Positions 36,288-47,574 of a DNA stretch of 64,000 nt are shown piece by piece. This DNA comes from Sipunculus nudus (taxonomy: Eukaryota; Annelida; Sipuncula; Golfingiida; Sipunculidae). Position 1 is the first letter of the stretch; each line of letters starts with the position of its first letter. The stretch is taken from assembly GCA_026874595.1 (NCBI GenBank), contig CM049309.1, positions 21,993,033 to 22,057,032 on the forward strand, given 5' to 3'. Made by a program: the position numbers and the translations under genes. The notes under the pieces were generated by a model. That model did no database searches and was not told the origin of the DNA. It worked only from the letters and a program-made list of their open reading frames with translations.

Positions 36288-38335
36288 TTGTATCCCCAGA
36301 CAAAGTCGGGATACTATGGTTTCACGACGGTCCCGCCGTCGCCGCCGCAGAAAAACCTTGTGAGCGGGATAACTCAAAAAATATTTCACTGATCTTTTTC
36401 AAACTTTACATTTGTATACATATAGGTAAGGGGACGAAGCCTATTTAAAATGGGGTCATGACCTATGCTAGGAGAGTGACCTTGACCTTGAATAGGTCCA
36501 TTTTTGCTGAAAATAACACAAATTCTTTAATATCTCAAGTAAGCTTGCATGGACTGGTCCAAAAATCAAGGTGACCGAAGATTTTGGATAGCCTTGTGAT
36601 ATACCGGAAACTGGTGGAGCCACCTATTATCCTTTTCTTGTTTTTTGCGCCTTTTAATACCCCCATAATTGCCACTTAACAGTACTGTAAGCATTATAAG
36701 TCAAAAACTAATGGACAGATTTCTTTCATATTATGCACATGTAGAGAGATAGGTTATGGGATGAGGTCTATTTACATTTGAGTCATGACCTTTACCATGA
36801 GAGTGTCCTTGACCTTTAATGTGTCCATATTTGGTGAAAATCACACACCTCTTATGATATCTCCAGTGTTGATAGCCATATGGATTTCAAACGTGACTTA
36901 TGTATGGCCCACCACTAAAGTAAGAACCCTATAGGTTCTAGGGTCATGAGGTCAAAGGTCAAGGTCACTGGACTCGCATCTTAAAAGATACTGTGGATGC
37001 ATTTTAAGCCATGCATTTTAAGCCAAACTTTCATCCCAGGTCTTCCATCTTGAATATATAGCTCACTTGCCAATAGTGGATGATCCATATCAATTTTGGG
37101 GTCACAAGGTCAAAGGTCAAGGCCACAGGAGCTATCTGTCCAAAAATTAGTTTCTGGATGATAATTCCTGCTTTTATTGATGTATTGATTTCAAACTTGA
37201 CTTATATATGTCCCATTGAAAAAGCAAGACTCCAATAGATTTTGGGGTCATGAGGTCAAAGGTCAAGGTCACAGGACACATCTTTAAAAAGGTATTGGAT
37301 GCATTTTCAGCTAAACATTTCATCTCAGACCTTTCATCTTGCACATATAGTTCATCTGCCAATAGAAGAAGACCCCTATCAATTTTGAGGTCACAAGGTC
37401 AAAGGTGAAGGTCACAGGAGCCATCTGTCCAAAAATTAGTTTCTGGATGATAATTCCTTCTTTTATTGATGTATGGATTTCAAACTTGACTTGTATATGA
37501 CCCATTGGAAAAGCAAGACCCGAATTGATTTTGGGGTTATGAGGTCAAAGGTCAAGGTCACAGGACACATCTTTAAAAAGATTGTGGATGCATTTTCAGC
37601 CAAACAATTCATCTCAGATTTTCATCTTGCACATATATTTCACCTGCCAAGAGTGGAAAACCTCTATCAATTTTGAGGTCACAAGGTCAAAGGTGAAGGT
37701 CACAGGAGCCGTCTGTCCAAAAATTAGTTTCTGGATGATAATTCCTGCTTTTATTGATGTATGGATTTCCAACTTGACTTGTATATGACCCAATGGAAAA
37801 GCAAGACCCGAATTGATTTCGGGGTGATGAGGTTAAAGTTCAAGGTCACAGGACACATCTTTAAAAAAGATGTGGACGCATTTTCAGCCAAACATTTCAT
37901 CTCCGATCTTTCATCTTGCACATATAGTTCACCTGCCAAGAGAGGAAGAACCCTATCAATTTTGAAGTCACAAGATTAAAGGTGAAGGTCACAGGAGCCA
38001 TCTGTCCAAAAATTAGTTTCTGGATAATAATTCCTGCTTTTATTGATGTATAGATTTCAAACTTGACTTGTATATGACCCATTGAAAAGCAAGACCCGAA
38101 TTGATTTTGGGGTCATGAGGTCAAAGGTCAAGGTTACAGGACACATCTTTAAAAAGATAAAGGTCACAGGACCAACATCTTCAAAAAGATTGTGGATTGA
38201 TAGATGGAAGAAACAATATTTGCTTGCCAAGTGTCAGTATATGCTGCTAAAAATAGGGGCCTATTCTTAAGGGGGGGGGGGGGCTACTATGTCTGGGGAT
38301 ACTCTGGCACCTGCGGTGCCAAGAAATGTCTAGTT
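36288..38335 (+). mobile_element. F1 Helitron2-like element, complete reference copy
   Basis: This is the best intact F1 (2048 bp). It starts TTGTATCCCCAGACAAAGTC and has a GC triplet run (about 36331). A GTGACCTTGACCTTGAATAG segment and a GGTGGAGCCACC near-palindrome (about 36609) follow, then nine AGGTCA monomers. The tail holds a poly-G run (38271-38283), subterminal TATGTCTGGGGATAC (the inverted 5' end), the hairpin GGCACCTGCGGTGCC (38306-38320) and CTAGTT at 38330-38335. The inverted repeat is terminal on the left and internal on the right, as described for Helitron2/Helentron-type ends. No Rep or helicase frame is present. Confidence 0.8.
36940..38190 (+). repeat. AGGTCA-cluster tandem array in F1 (36288 copy)
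   Basis: Nine clusters occur at about 36946, 37098, 37245, 37387, 37540, 37676, 37825 (degenerate), 37965 and 38112, with a half-length cluster near 38158. Type 1 and type 2 monomers alternate as in the other arrays. A 12-bp local duplication (ATGCATTTTAAG) is seen at 36996-37022. Confidence 0.9.
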
Positions 38336-38459
38336 ACTCAACTGTCTTTCTGTTTGTTTTTTTATTGTGATTATACTCAATTCTTCTACTGCACATCACT
38401 CATTCCTGTTCTGCTGAGTATTGCTCTATTAATTGCTCTTCTGTCTATGTCTATGTCTG

Positions 38460-39060
38460 ATATATGTGTCCCTCTTGACTGATCTATTAATTCCTCCACT
38501 GCTGAGTCCTCTCCTGCTGATCCATTAATTCCTCTAATACTAAATATATAAGTTCCTCTAGTGCTGATCCATTAATGCCTCTAGTGCTGATCTATAATTC
38601 CTCTACTGCTGGTCTATTATTTCCGCTACTCCTGATCTACCAGTCTCTCTACTGCTGATCTATTAATTCCTCTACTGCTAATCTATTAATTTTATTACTG
38701 CTGATTCCTTTAATGGTGATCAGTCATTCCTCTAATGCTGATCTGTTAATTTTTCTTCTGCTGATTAATCAATTCCTCTACTGCTGATCTATTAATTCCA
38801 CTTTTGCTGATTACTCCACTGCTGATCTATCAACTCCTCTACTGATAACATTTTGTTTTATTGCTCATCTAGTCAGCCCTCTACAGCTGATGGTATTCTT
38901 CTTTTCTTCTGACCTACTCATTCTTCTCTATTTGATCTTATCATTTTCTTCCATTGATCCTCTCATTCTCCGGTACTGATAATCTTCTCACAAAGTACTG
39001 GGTGCTGATGATCTTCTCCTCCTTGATTTACTGATTCTTTACTGATCTTCTCATAGGGCT
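38460..39060 (+). repeat. Degenerate ~23-bp minisatellite, right part
   Basis: Repeated units of the form ATTCCTCTACTGCTGATCTA run from about 38486 to 38850. They decay rightwards into pyrimidine-rich text with CTGATCTTCTC variants up to about 39060. One strand is strongly pyrimidine-rich. Clear units lie at 38646-38690. Confidence 0.75.
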
Positions 39061-39161
39061 TAACACCCGTTCTTAACCACTGTCCAACTTTCTTCTGCTT
39101 TTCTCTTTGTTTTCTGTTTCTGACCTTTCCTGGAAATGGTTCCTATGATCTTCTCATAGCT

Positions 39162-41793
39162 TTTTTAGCTCAGCTGACTATAAGTCATCTGAGCTATAGT
39201 CGTGGTCCATTGTCCGTCGTCCGTCCGTCTGTCCGTCCGTCCGTCCGTCCGTCCGTCCGTAGATGTGGCACGTTTTGAAACCGTAAGACCTAGGAATCCA
39301 AAATTCGGCATAATGTTAGATGTCCCCAAGATCTCCTACCAAGCCGAAAACTGGGTCTTTGCAACTTCGTTCCTTTGAGAAATTAAGGAAAAACCTCAAT
39401 TTTTTATTAAAAACCTATTTTCACACTTCAGGACTGCCTAATATCAAAACCACTCATCTGTTTTTCCTCATATTTCCTATAAATATTCCTCTATATAGTT
39501 CCTATGTACATGCAAGAAATTATGTCTGTATTATTTAATTTAAAAAAGTTCTGGGCCCAAACATTATGCATTTTGTAAAAAATCAGGAAAGATATTTGAT
39601 CACTTAACACAAAAAATGTTAAAGCTATTGACCTTTTTTCCAGTAATATAACTTTAATTAATCAAAATTAAATTGTATACCCAAAATTAGATGAAAATCT
39701 TTTAAATTTTCTAAAATATTAATAAAAATAAAAAATTGGTACCTTAAATTTAGCCCAACTTTGACCATGGCACGTTTTTTTCCTGTAAGTACTGTGGATT
39801 TAATTTTCACAGCATGTTTTTGTTAGCATTTCAACTGTTAACACCAAAAATTTGAAACCAGTTGATCAAAAACTGTAGATTTTAATAAGTTTTCAAGCAC
39901 CATGTAACATATTGTTTACATTAAGCTAGTGTTATGCAGTTTGCAAGAGCTCAGCTCCCCAGCTTCAGCTCTTAGTTCCTTAAATTCGGCATACAGTTAG
40001 ATGTCTCCAAAATCCCCTACCATGCCAAGAATTTGGTCACTAGGACTTAATACCTTCGAGATATTAATGAAAAACTTCATTTTCCATTAAAAACCCATTG
40101 TTACACTTCAAGACTGCCTAATATCAAAACCACTGATCTGACTTTAATCATAAATAATATACATAATTTTCATTCTCTATGCACATGCCAGAATGATGTC
40201 AGTATTGCGTAATTGTTTTAAGTTATGGGCCCAAACATAATGCACTTTGTAAAAAATCAAGAAATATATTTACTCCCTTAACAAGGGCATTGCTGAAGCT
40301 AGAGATTTTTTTGTCAGGGATGTAACATTTTTTAATCAAGATTCAATTGAATACCCAAAATTAGTTCTGAATTTTTCAAATTTTATAAGTTATTAGTATA
40401 AATATAAAATTAGTACCTTAAATTTTGCCCAACCGTGACCATGGCACGTTTGTGTCCTGTGAGCACTGTTGATATAATTTTCATATCATGCACACATTAG
40501 GATTTCAGCTTTTTAGTGTAGAAAGCTGAAAGAAATTGGCCAAAAATTGTAGCTTTTATTAATGTTTTTTATGAGACCCTGTCAGACTTTGGCTCTCTCC
40601 AGCCCCTCTTGAGTCACCTGTATGTTGACCTTGTTGACCTTTCATCAAATTATGCACGCTTGAGGCGAGGCATCCAGGCAGCTTATGGCCAGCCACAGTT
40701 GATCCAGGTGTCCAACCCAACTCATCTAGTAGTTTTAACCAACAACATAACAATAAACAATAAATTAATAAATTTTTATTGGTTTTTAATAACAAATTAA
40801 AGAAAAATAGAAAAGGAATTTGTTAGTTTATAATAACAGGAAATTAACTTGCAGTTACTGATGATATAAGAATCTTGTATTGATGGGTAAAATGTCACAT
40901 ATTCCAAATAACACCATGCAGTCACCTATGGCATTTTTCAGTTCAATTTTAATGATAAAGAAGTAAATCATATTATTCATTATTAATCATTAGGGATCAT
41001 ATGAAGGAAATTAATGATAGACAAAGATGCAGTTGATAATATTAATCTAGATTCCTACTATGTCTAGTGTGTACATTGATGTGAAATTAGTCCAAAATGA
41101 ATTTTTTTACAGTTATTTTTTAATATAAATAAAAGCCATAAAACCAGGTACTTATGATCATTATTAAATGTGTGAATTTTGTATATTCTGGATTCTCAAC
41201 ATCATTGGTTGGTGAAACTGAATAAATACCAGACATGGTGCAAATACTTTGTAATTGTATTTAAATACGAATATGATTATGTACTCCATTATAAAATTTC
41301 TTGCATAAAGAATAGGAATTTAGGTAAAAATGAAAGTATATGAATACTCGTGCAAATACTTTCAAAATGTATTCATGAATGCATTCATGAATATATTCTT
41401 TAATATTATTTTAATAATCATATCAGTTATATTTCATTTAAAAAAATCATATGATTCTCTTATTATTTTTTATAAAAATTATATTTGGGACAATATTTGT
41501 AATTTTTTTTAATAAATAGTTAAACTCTTATATTATATGTTCTGCTTAAATAAGTTATATGGCCAAGTCAAAATCTGTGTGACAATAGTACTCCATTTGT
41601 TAATAAAACAAATGAAATCAATCCTCTTCCCTGTCTCCAAAGGTACTATCAAAATCATACATAAGCTAAACAACAACAACTCATAATACAGCTTATATTT
41701 ATTACCACACAAAACCAGCATGTGCCTCATTTCTAAATAATATTTTTTTATCATATATAACAGCTGAGCGTCGTGACCCATAGGTCCCTTGTT
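39162..41793 (+). mobile_element. F2 element (copy D), complete
   Basis: The 5' TTTTTAGCTCAGCTGACTAT is followed by (CCGT)n at about 39210-39260. The 3' end has CAGCTGAGCG, TGACCCATAGGTCC and CTTGTT at 41788-41793. Length is 2632 bp. Internal variants group it with copy B. It inserted at the edge of the pyrimidine-rich minisatellite. It has the same two-block interior and no recognisable protein. Confidence 0.85.
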
Positions 41794-42309
41794 TTAATCA
41801 TGTTTTTGTTTCAGGTTTTTCTGTTACTGATTCTCTCTTGCTCTCATTCTTACTTTCTCTGTTGTCTTTTTCTTTTCTTCTACAAGTGCTCTCCTTATTC
41901 TCTTCTACCAATATTTTCCTGCAGCTGTCTCCCGCTATTTCATTTCTTGTAAATCCTTGCTACTTGTGAACTCCTCATTCCTGCTGTAATTGTTAGGCTC
42001 AGTGTGTTATCATTTTGTTGAACTGTTAGTTGCTTGTACAGAGTGTACAAATACTACTTAGAATATTTAGAAATTATGGATCAGGTGATAATAAAAAAAC
42101 TGTAACTGGTGCTCTTATTTGTCATTCTATCAGAACCACCAATTAGGAATGTCTTAGCTCACTTGACCTATCACAAATTTTGTGTACTGAAAGCATTTTA
42201 AGAGCTCCAATGGGAAAATTTTTTGCCTTTAAGTGGATGTATGTTCTGTGTCATATCAGGAAGTGATATTGTGCAATTGTATACCATGCTTGTATTATCT
42301 ATGGTAACA

Positions 42310-44938
42310 TTTTTAGCTCAGCTGACTATAAGTCATCTGAGCTATAGTCGTGGTCCATTGTCCGTCGTCCGTCCGTCTGTCCGTCCGTCCGTCCGTCCGT
42401 CCGTCCGTCCGTCCGTAGATGTGGCACGTTTTGAAACCGTAAGACCTAGGAATCCGAAATTCAGCATACTGTTAGATGTCCCTAGGATCTCCTACCAAGC
42501 CGAAAACTGGGTCTTTGCGACTTCATTCCTTTGAGAAATTAAGGAAAAACCTCAATTTTTTATTAAAAACCTATTTTCACACTTCAGGACTGCCTAATAT
42601 CAAAACCACTCATCTGTTTTTCCTCATATTTCCTATAAATAATCCTCTATATAATTCCTATGTACATGCCAGAAATTAGGTCTGTATTTTATAATTTAAA
42701 AAAGTTATGGGCCCAAACATAATGCATTTTGTAAATAATCAGGAAAGAAATTTTATCACTTAACACAAAACTTGTTAAAGCTAAGCACTTTTTTTCCAGT
42801 AATATTACTTTTATTAATCAAAATTAAATTGTATACCCAAAATGAGATCAAAATCTTTTAAATTTTTTGAAATGTTAGCAAAAATAAAAATTTGGTACCT
42901 TAAATTTTGCCCAACTTTGACCATGGCACGTTTTTTTGCTGTAACTGCTGTGGATTTAATTTTCACAGCATGTTTTTGTTAGCATTTCAACTGTTAACAC
43001 CAAAAATTTGAAACCAGTTGATCAAAAACTGTAGATTTTATTCAGGTTTTCAAGCACCATGTCACATATTGCTAGTGTTATGCAGTTTGCTAGAGCTCAG
43101 CTCCCGAGCTTCAGCTCTAAGTTCCTTAAATTTGGCATACAGTTAGATTTCTCCAAAATCCCCTACCATGCCAAGAATTTGGTCACTAGGACTTAATTCC
43201 TTCGAGATATCAATGAAAAACTTAATTTTTCCATTAAAAACCCAATGTTACACTTTAAGACTGCCTAATATCAAAACCACTGATCTGACTTTGATCATAT
43301 ATAATATACATATTTTTCTATACATTCACTATGCACATGCCAGAAATGATGTCAGTATTGTGTATTTTTTTTTAAGTTATGGGCCCAAACATAATGCACT
43401 TTGTAAAAAATCAAGAAATATATTTACTCCCTTAACAAGGGCATTGCTGAAGCTAGAGATCTTTTTTGTCAGGGATGTAACATTATTTAATCAAGATTCA
43501 ATTGAATACCCAAAATAAGTTCTGAATTTTCAAATTTTATAAGTTATTAGTATAAATATAAAATTAGTACCTTAAATTTTGCCCAACTGTGACCATGGCA
43601 CGTTTGTTTCCCGTGAGCACTGTTGATATAATTTTCATATCATGCACACATAAGGATTTCAGCTTTTTAGTTTAGAAAGCTGAAAGAAATTTGCCAAATA
43701 TTGTAGCTTTTATTAATGTTTTTTATGAGACCCTGTCAGACTTTGGCTCTCTCCAGCCCCTCTTGAGTCACCTGTATGTTGACCTTGTTGACCTTTCATC
43801 AAATTATGCACGCTTGAGGGGAGAATCCAGGCAGCTGATGGCCAGCCACAGTTGATCCAGGTGTTCAACCCAACTCATCTAGTAGTTTTAACCAACAACA
43901 TAACAATAAACAATAAATTAATAAATTTTTATTGGTTTTTAATAACAAATTAAAGAAAAATAGAAAAGGAATTTGTTAGTTTATAATAACAGGAAATTAA
44001 CTTGCAGTTACTGATGATATAAGAATCTTGTATCGATGGGTAGAATGTCACATATTCCAAATAACACCATGCAGTCACCTATGGCATTTTTCAGTTCATT
44101 TTTAATGATAAAGAAGTAAATCATATTATTCATTACTAATCATTAAGGATTATATGAAGGAAATTAATGATAGACAAAGTTGATAATATTAATCTAGACT
44201 CCTACTGTGTCTAGTGTGTACATTGATGTGAAATTAGTCCAAAATGAATTTTTTACAGTTATTTTTTAATATAAATAAAAGCCATAAAACCAGATACTTA
44301 TGATCATTATTTAAATTTGTGAATTTTGTATATTCTGGATTCTCAACATCATTGTTTGGTGAAAACTGAATAAATACCAGACATGGTGCGAATACTTTGT
44401 AATTGTATTTAAATACGAATATGATTATGTACTCCATTATAAAATTTCTTGCATAAAGAATGGGAATTCCGGTAAAAATGAAAGTATATGAATACTCGTG
44501 CAAATACTTTCAAAATGTATTCATGAATGCATTCATGAATATATTCTTTAATATTATTTTAATGATCATATCAATTATATTTCATTTTAAAAAATCATAT
44601 GATTCTCTTATTATTTTTAATAAAAATTATATTTGGGACAATATTTGTAATTTTTTTAATAAATAGTTAAACTCTTATATTATATGTTCTGCTTATAAGT
44701 TATATGGCCAAGTCAAAATCTGTGTGACAGTAGTACTCCATTTGTTAATAAAATAAATGAAATCAATCCTCTTCCCTGTCTCCAAAGGTACTATCAAAAT
44801 CATACATAAGCTAAACAACAACAACTCATAATACAGCTTATATTTATTACCACACAAAACCAGCATGTGCCTCATTTCTAAATAATATTTTTTTATCATA
44901 TATAACAGCTGAGCGTCGTGACCCATAGGTCCCTTGTT
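42310..44938 (+). mobile_element. F2 element (copy E), complete
   Basis: The 5' TTTTTAGCTCAGCTGACTAT is followed by the longest (CCGT)n of the set (about 42360-42417). The 3' end has CAGCTGAGCG, TGACCCATAGGTCC and CTTGTT at 44933-44938. Length is 2629 bp. Internal variants group it with copy C, from which it differs at few positions by eye. This suggests recent activity. Confidence 0.85.
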
Positions 44939-46864
44939 GAAAGCTGAAGTGGATGTTTTCAGGGATTAAACAATGTGAGAAATAAGGCCTGGTCTCAGGT
45001 TGCTTGTAGCATACATTGCAAAGTCTGTGAGCTTTCTGTCAACAGTACAGGGTATAATGGCCAGACTGCCCTTGTTGTGGGATTCCAAGTACACAGGCTT
45101 GCCTATTTTGTGTTACTGTTATTGTCTGGCTTTCATTTCTGATGACTTCACCAGGGATTCCTGTACTGACAGTCACTGCTGAACTGCCAAATAAAACTGT
45201 AAAATTCTGGTTTTCTGTTTTTTTTTGTATCACTTGTTAAAATAGCTCTGAAGCAGTCTTTATGTGGTCTGACTACAGATTAATCGGTCATTTGAAACAG
45301 TTCATTTTATGTAACATATATTAATTTAGTGAAATTATCAGGTCTTATTGCCTGCACATGTATGTGGATCACCTTCATACATGATATATGTATCTCTTGT
45401 AAAGTTACATAAGGGAAAGATTTTAGGGTAATTACGTTCGATTGATTTTGTGGTTTAGGTAATATTGAAGATAAGAGTAACACATTTTCCACACAATGGT
45501 AACACCAGAATAACCGTCAGTAACATCTTTTCCATGTCATGGTAACACCAGAATCACCATCGGTAAGTCTGTCACATGACCAGCCTGTGGTATTCAGACA
45601 GATGTTACAGTTTCTGTGACTGACATACTTACCATTCTTGTTTATAGAACAGATGAGAGAGATGGTTCTTTTTTGGTAGGTTTACACTGGAGTAGAAGGA
45701 GGAGGGATGGGAGAAGGGTGTTGCAGGATCAATGCAGAAGACATCTAAACACCATGAACTGAGCCCCTGCCCCTGCTGGGATAGTCATTTATCTACTGGC
45801 GTTTTGTAGCAGCTGTCACTCTTAACAACCATTTGTTAGGGACATGTCATCAAAATCAAAAAGTTCTCCCGGGGGTTTGTGTCAAGGCCTGTGAATGATA
45901 TCAGCTTATCTTCCTTCCTTTTTATAGATGGAAAATACATTCCCAAACTAATGTGTCTTTTTCAAATACATGTTATATCAACAGTTTTGATTCACAGAAT
46001 GAATATTTCCTGTATCTTCTTACAAAAGATAAGGAGCATCAGAAACAAAATTTTTTTTTTACTGAGGAGTTGTTTTGTTTTATATGCGAGGTGTAAAATC
46101 CATGGTATGTAGAGGGAAACTTATATTTAGAGAACCTCCTAATTACAAGCACCACTCTGCTGTGGACACAGGAAATGGTCCTGTGATATAAAGATTTAGT
46201 TGTTCATAATCTCTATATAAACCAGGCACCTTTCTGTTTGGCTGATTTAACAGGTACACCGCAGAAATGTAAATTGCATGCGTTTCCCTTGGGGCCAGTC
46301 TTTTTCCATATAAAGGTTTGGGATGCGTTTGCCAGGCGGGGCCTTCCTGACACAACTGAACGGACTCAAAAACACAAGGACAGCATGTGTACAGGAAAAC
46401 TCTACATGTAACGTCATTTCTAAAGGTGGAATTCTTATGCATTTGCCATGCTGCAAACACAAAAATCCAGCATTGCTGGATTCAAAAACTGATGCATGCA
46501 TTTTCGGCACCCCAATCACACACATGGAAATAGGACATAGCTTTATAACTTAATAAATTTTTGCTGCACAGCAAACACATATAGAAAGGCACCCCTAAAG
46601 GGAAAACCTTGGTCCTGTCAGTGATTATGATTAGTAGGTTTCTCTGTATATGAATTATAACAGTATTATTGTCCGTTAGTGTCACTGTTGTTTGGTGTGT
46701 TCAAGAGGTAGAATTAGAAAAATAAATAGCTATGCATCAGTATGCTTGTAGAGCTTTTTTTGCATATTTTCTATGAATTATCTTTTACCATGTGAACTTT
46801 GCATGGTTTTGATATATTGCTTCAATGATATGGCTTTAATTGTTTGCTTGTTTGTTTGTTTCAG

Positions 46865-46989
46865 GTGCCGGGCTATGGCTTTGGTATTGCTGTGAGTGGG
46901 GGGCGGGATAACCCCCACTTCAGCAATGGTGACCCTGCCATAGCTATATCTGATGTGCTAAAAGCTGGCCCAGCAGAGGGCAAGCTACA
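46865..46989 (+). CDS. ZO-1 homologue, coding exon 3 (PDZ1 core)
   Basis: This 125-bp exon runs from TTGTTTCAG to ACA|GTAAGC, phase 0 in and phase 2 out. It encodes residues 57-97 plus two bases of a Gln codon. The PDZ carboxylate-binding loop is [11 protein letters not shown] (residues 59-69), followed by RDNPHF, then [17 protein letters not shown], the beta-C strand and alpha-1 helix of the domain. This combination is diagnostic of ZO-family PDZ1, whose ligands include claudin C-termini at tight and septate junctions. It is the strongest single piece of evidence for the gene. Confidence 0.95.
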
Positions 46990-47471
46990 GTAAGCATTAC
47001 TGTTGCTTAATAAACCCCAATAGATAGATTCAGTCATATCAGTCATTACCGTAAAGTGGCTTGCTTGTGTTTATATGATTATCAAGCAGTTTTATCCGAA
47101 ATATGCAATATATGTGTTTCTATTAAAATTGCTATAGTAAAACAAAAAAATCATGTCTGTCCTGACTTATAATACCTCATCAATCTACATACAGTAGATT
47201 ATTTGTAAATTGGCTCACTAATCTGTGTTTTTTGCATGGACAGATGTGATTAATGCATATAAATTTGACAAATAACTGTTACACTTTTAAATTAATATAT
47301 AAATAAAAACATGCTTAATTGTGTCAAATTCAGCCATCTTATAAAAATATCTTTATTCTTACAGTTCATTTCATCTTGATTTTATTTTATAAAGATATAT
47401 TAAATTTGGAGCTAGAGCTTTTGAGTATTTGTTAAATATTTATGAACTCATGAAGTTAATGCTGTTTGCAG
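46990..47471 (+). other. Intron 3 (482 bp)
   Basis: The intron runs from donor GTAAGC to acceptor TTTGCAG, phase 2. The sequence is AT-rich with nothing else recognised. Confidence 0.85.
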
Positions 47472-47574
47472 GATCAATGACCGAGTAATGAGTGTCAATG
47501 GAATTACATTGGAGAATGTTGAACATGACATGGCTATTGCATTACTCAAAGACAGCGGAAATAGTGTCAGTCTA
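47472..47574 (+). CDS. ZO-1 homologue, coding exon 4 (PDZ1 C-terminal half)
   Basis: This 103-bp exon follows TTTGCAG. One base completes the Gln codon of exon 3. It ends at CTA|GTAAGT in phase 0. It encodes residues 99-132: [11 protein letters not shown] (beta-D/E strands), then [14 protein letters not shown], the alpha-2 helix, then DSGNSVSL. The HD pair of the helix (VEHDMA) places His at the alphaB1 region that selects the ligand -2 residue. Vertebrate ZO-1 has a similar NVEHA helix. Length and order are those of a canonical PDZ domain. Confidence 0.95.

Larger units (their letters stand above)
30651..46864 (+). other. Intron 2 of the ZO-1 homologue (16.2 kb)
   Basis: The intron runs from donor GTAAGA at 30651 to acceptor TTGTTTCAG ending at 46864 and is phase 0. 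It separates the first beta strand of PDZ1 from the rest of the domain. Unique DNA occupies 30651-32969, 35586-36124, 41794-42309 and 44939-46864, with nothing recognised beyond a 43-bp imperfect duplication at 45497-45570. More than half is transposon. Confidence 0.85.

Noticed and set aside
36289-36300. A simple target-site-duplication reading of F1 ends
   Set aside because: TTGTA before CCCC is conserved in all four 5' ends, so it belongs to the element and is not a duplicated target. The 3' flank does not repeat it.
37174-38082. Repeated similar peptides (MADELYVQDERSEMKCLAEN and relatives) in F1 arrays
   Set aside because: These are translations of the alternating AGGTCA monomers. Each stops after one dimer and the same peptide recurs in every array. 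It is tandem DNA and not a repeat protein gene.
46143-46525. Overlapping frames of 76-105 codons on both strands in intron 2
   Set aside because: The two strands are open in the same place by chance composition. There are no splice signals, domains or family patterns.
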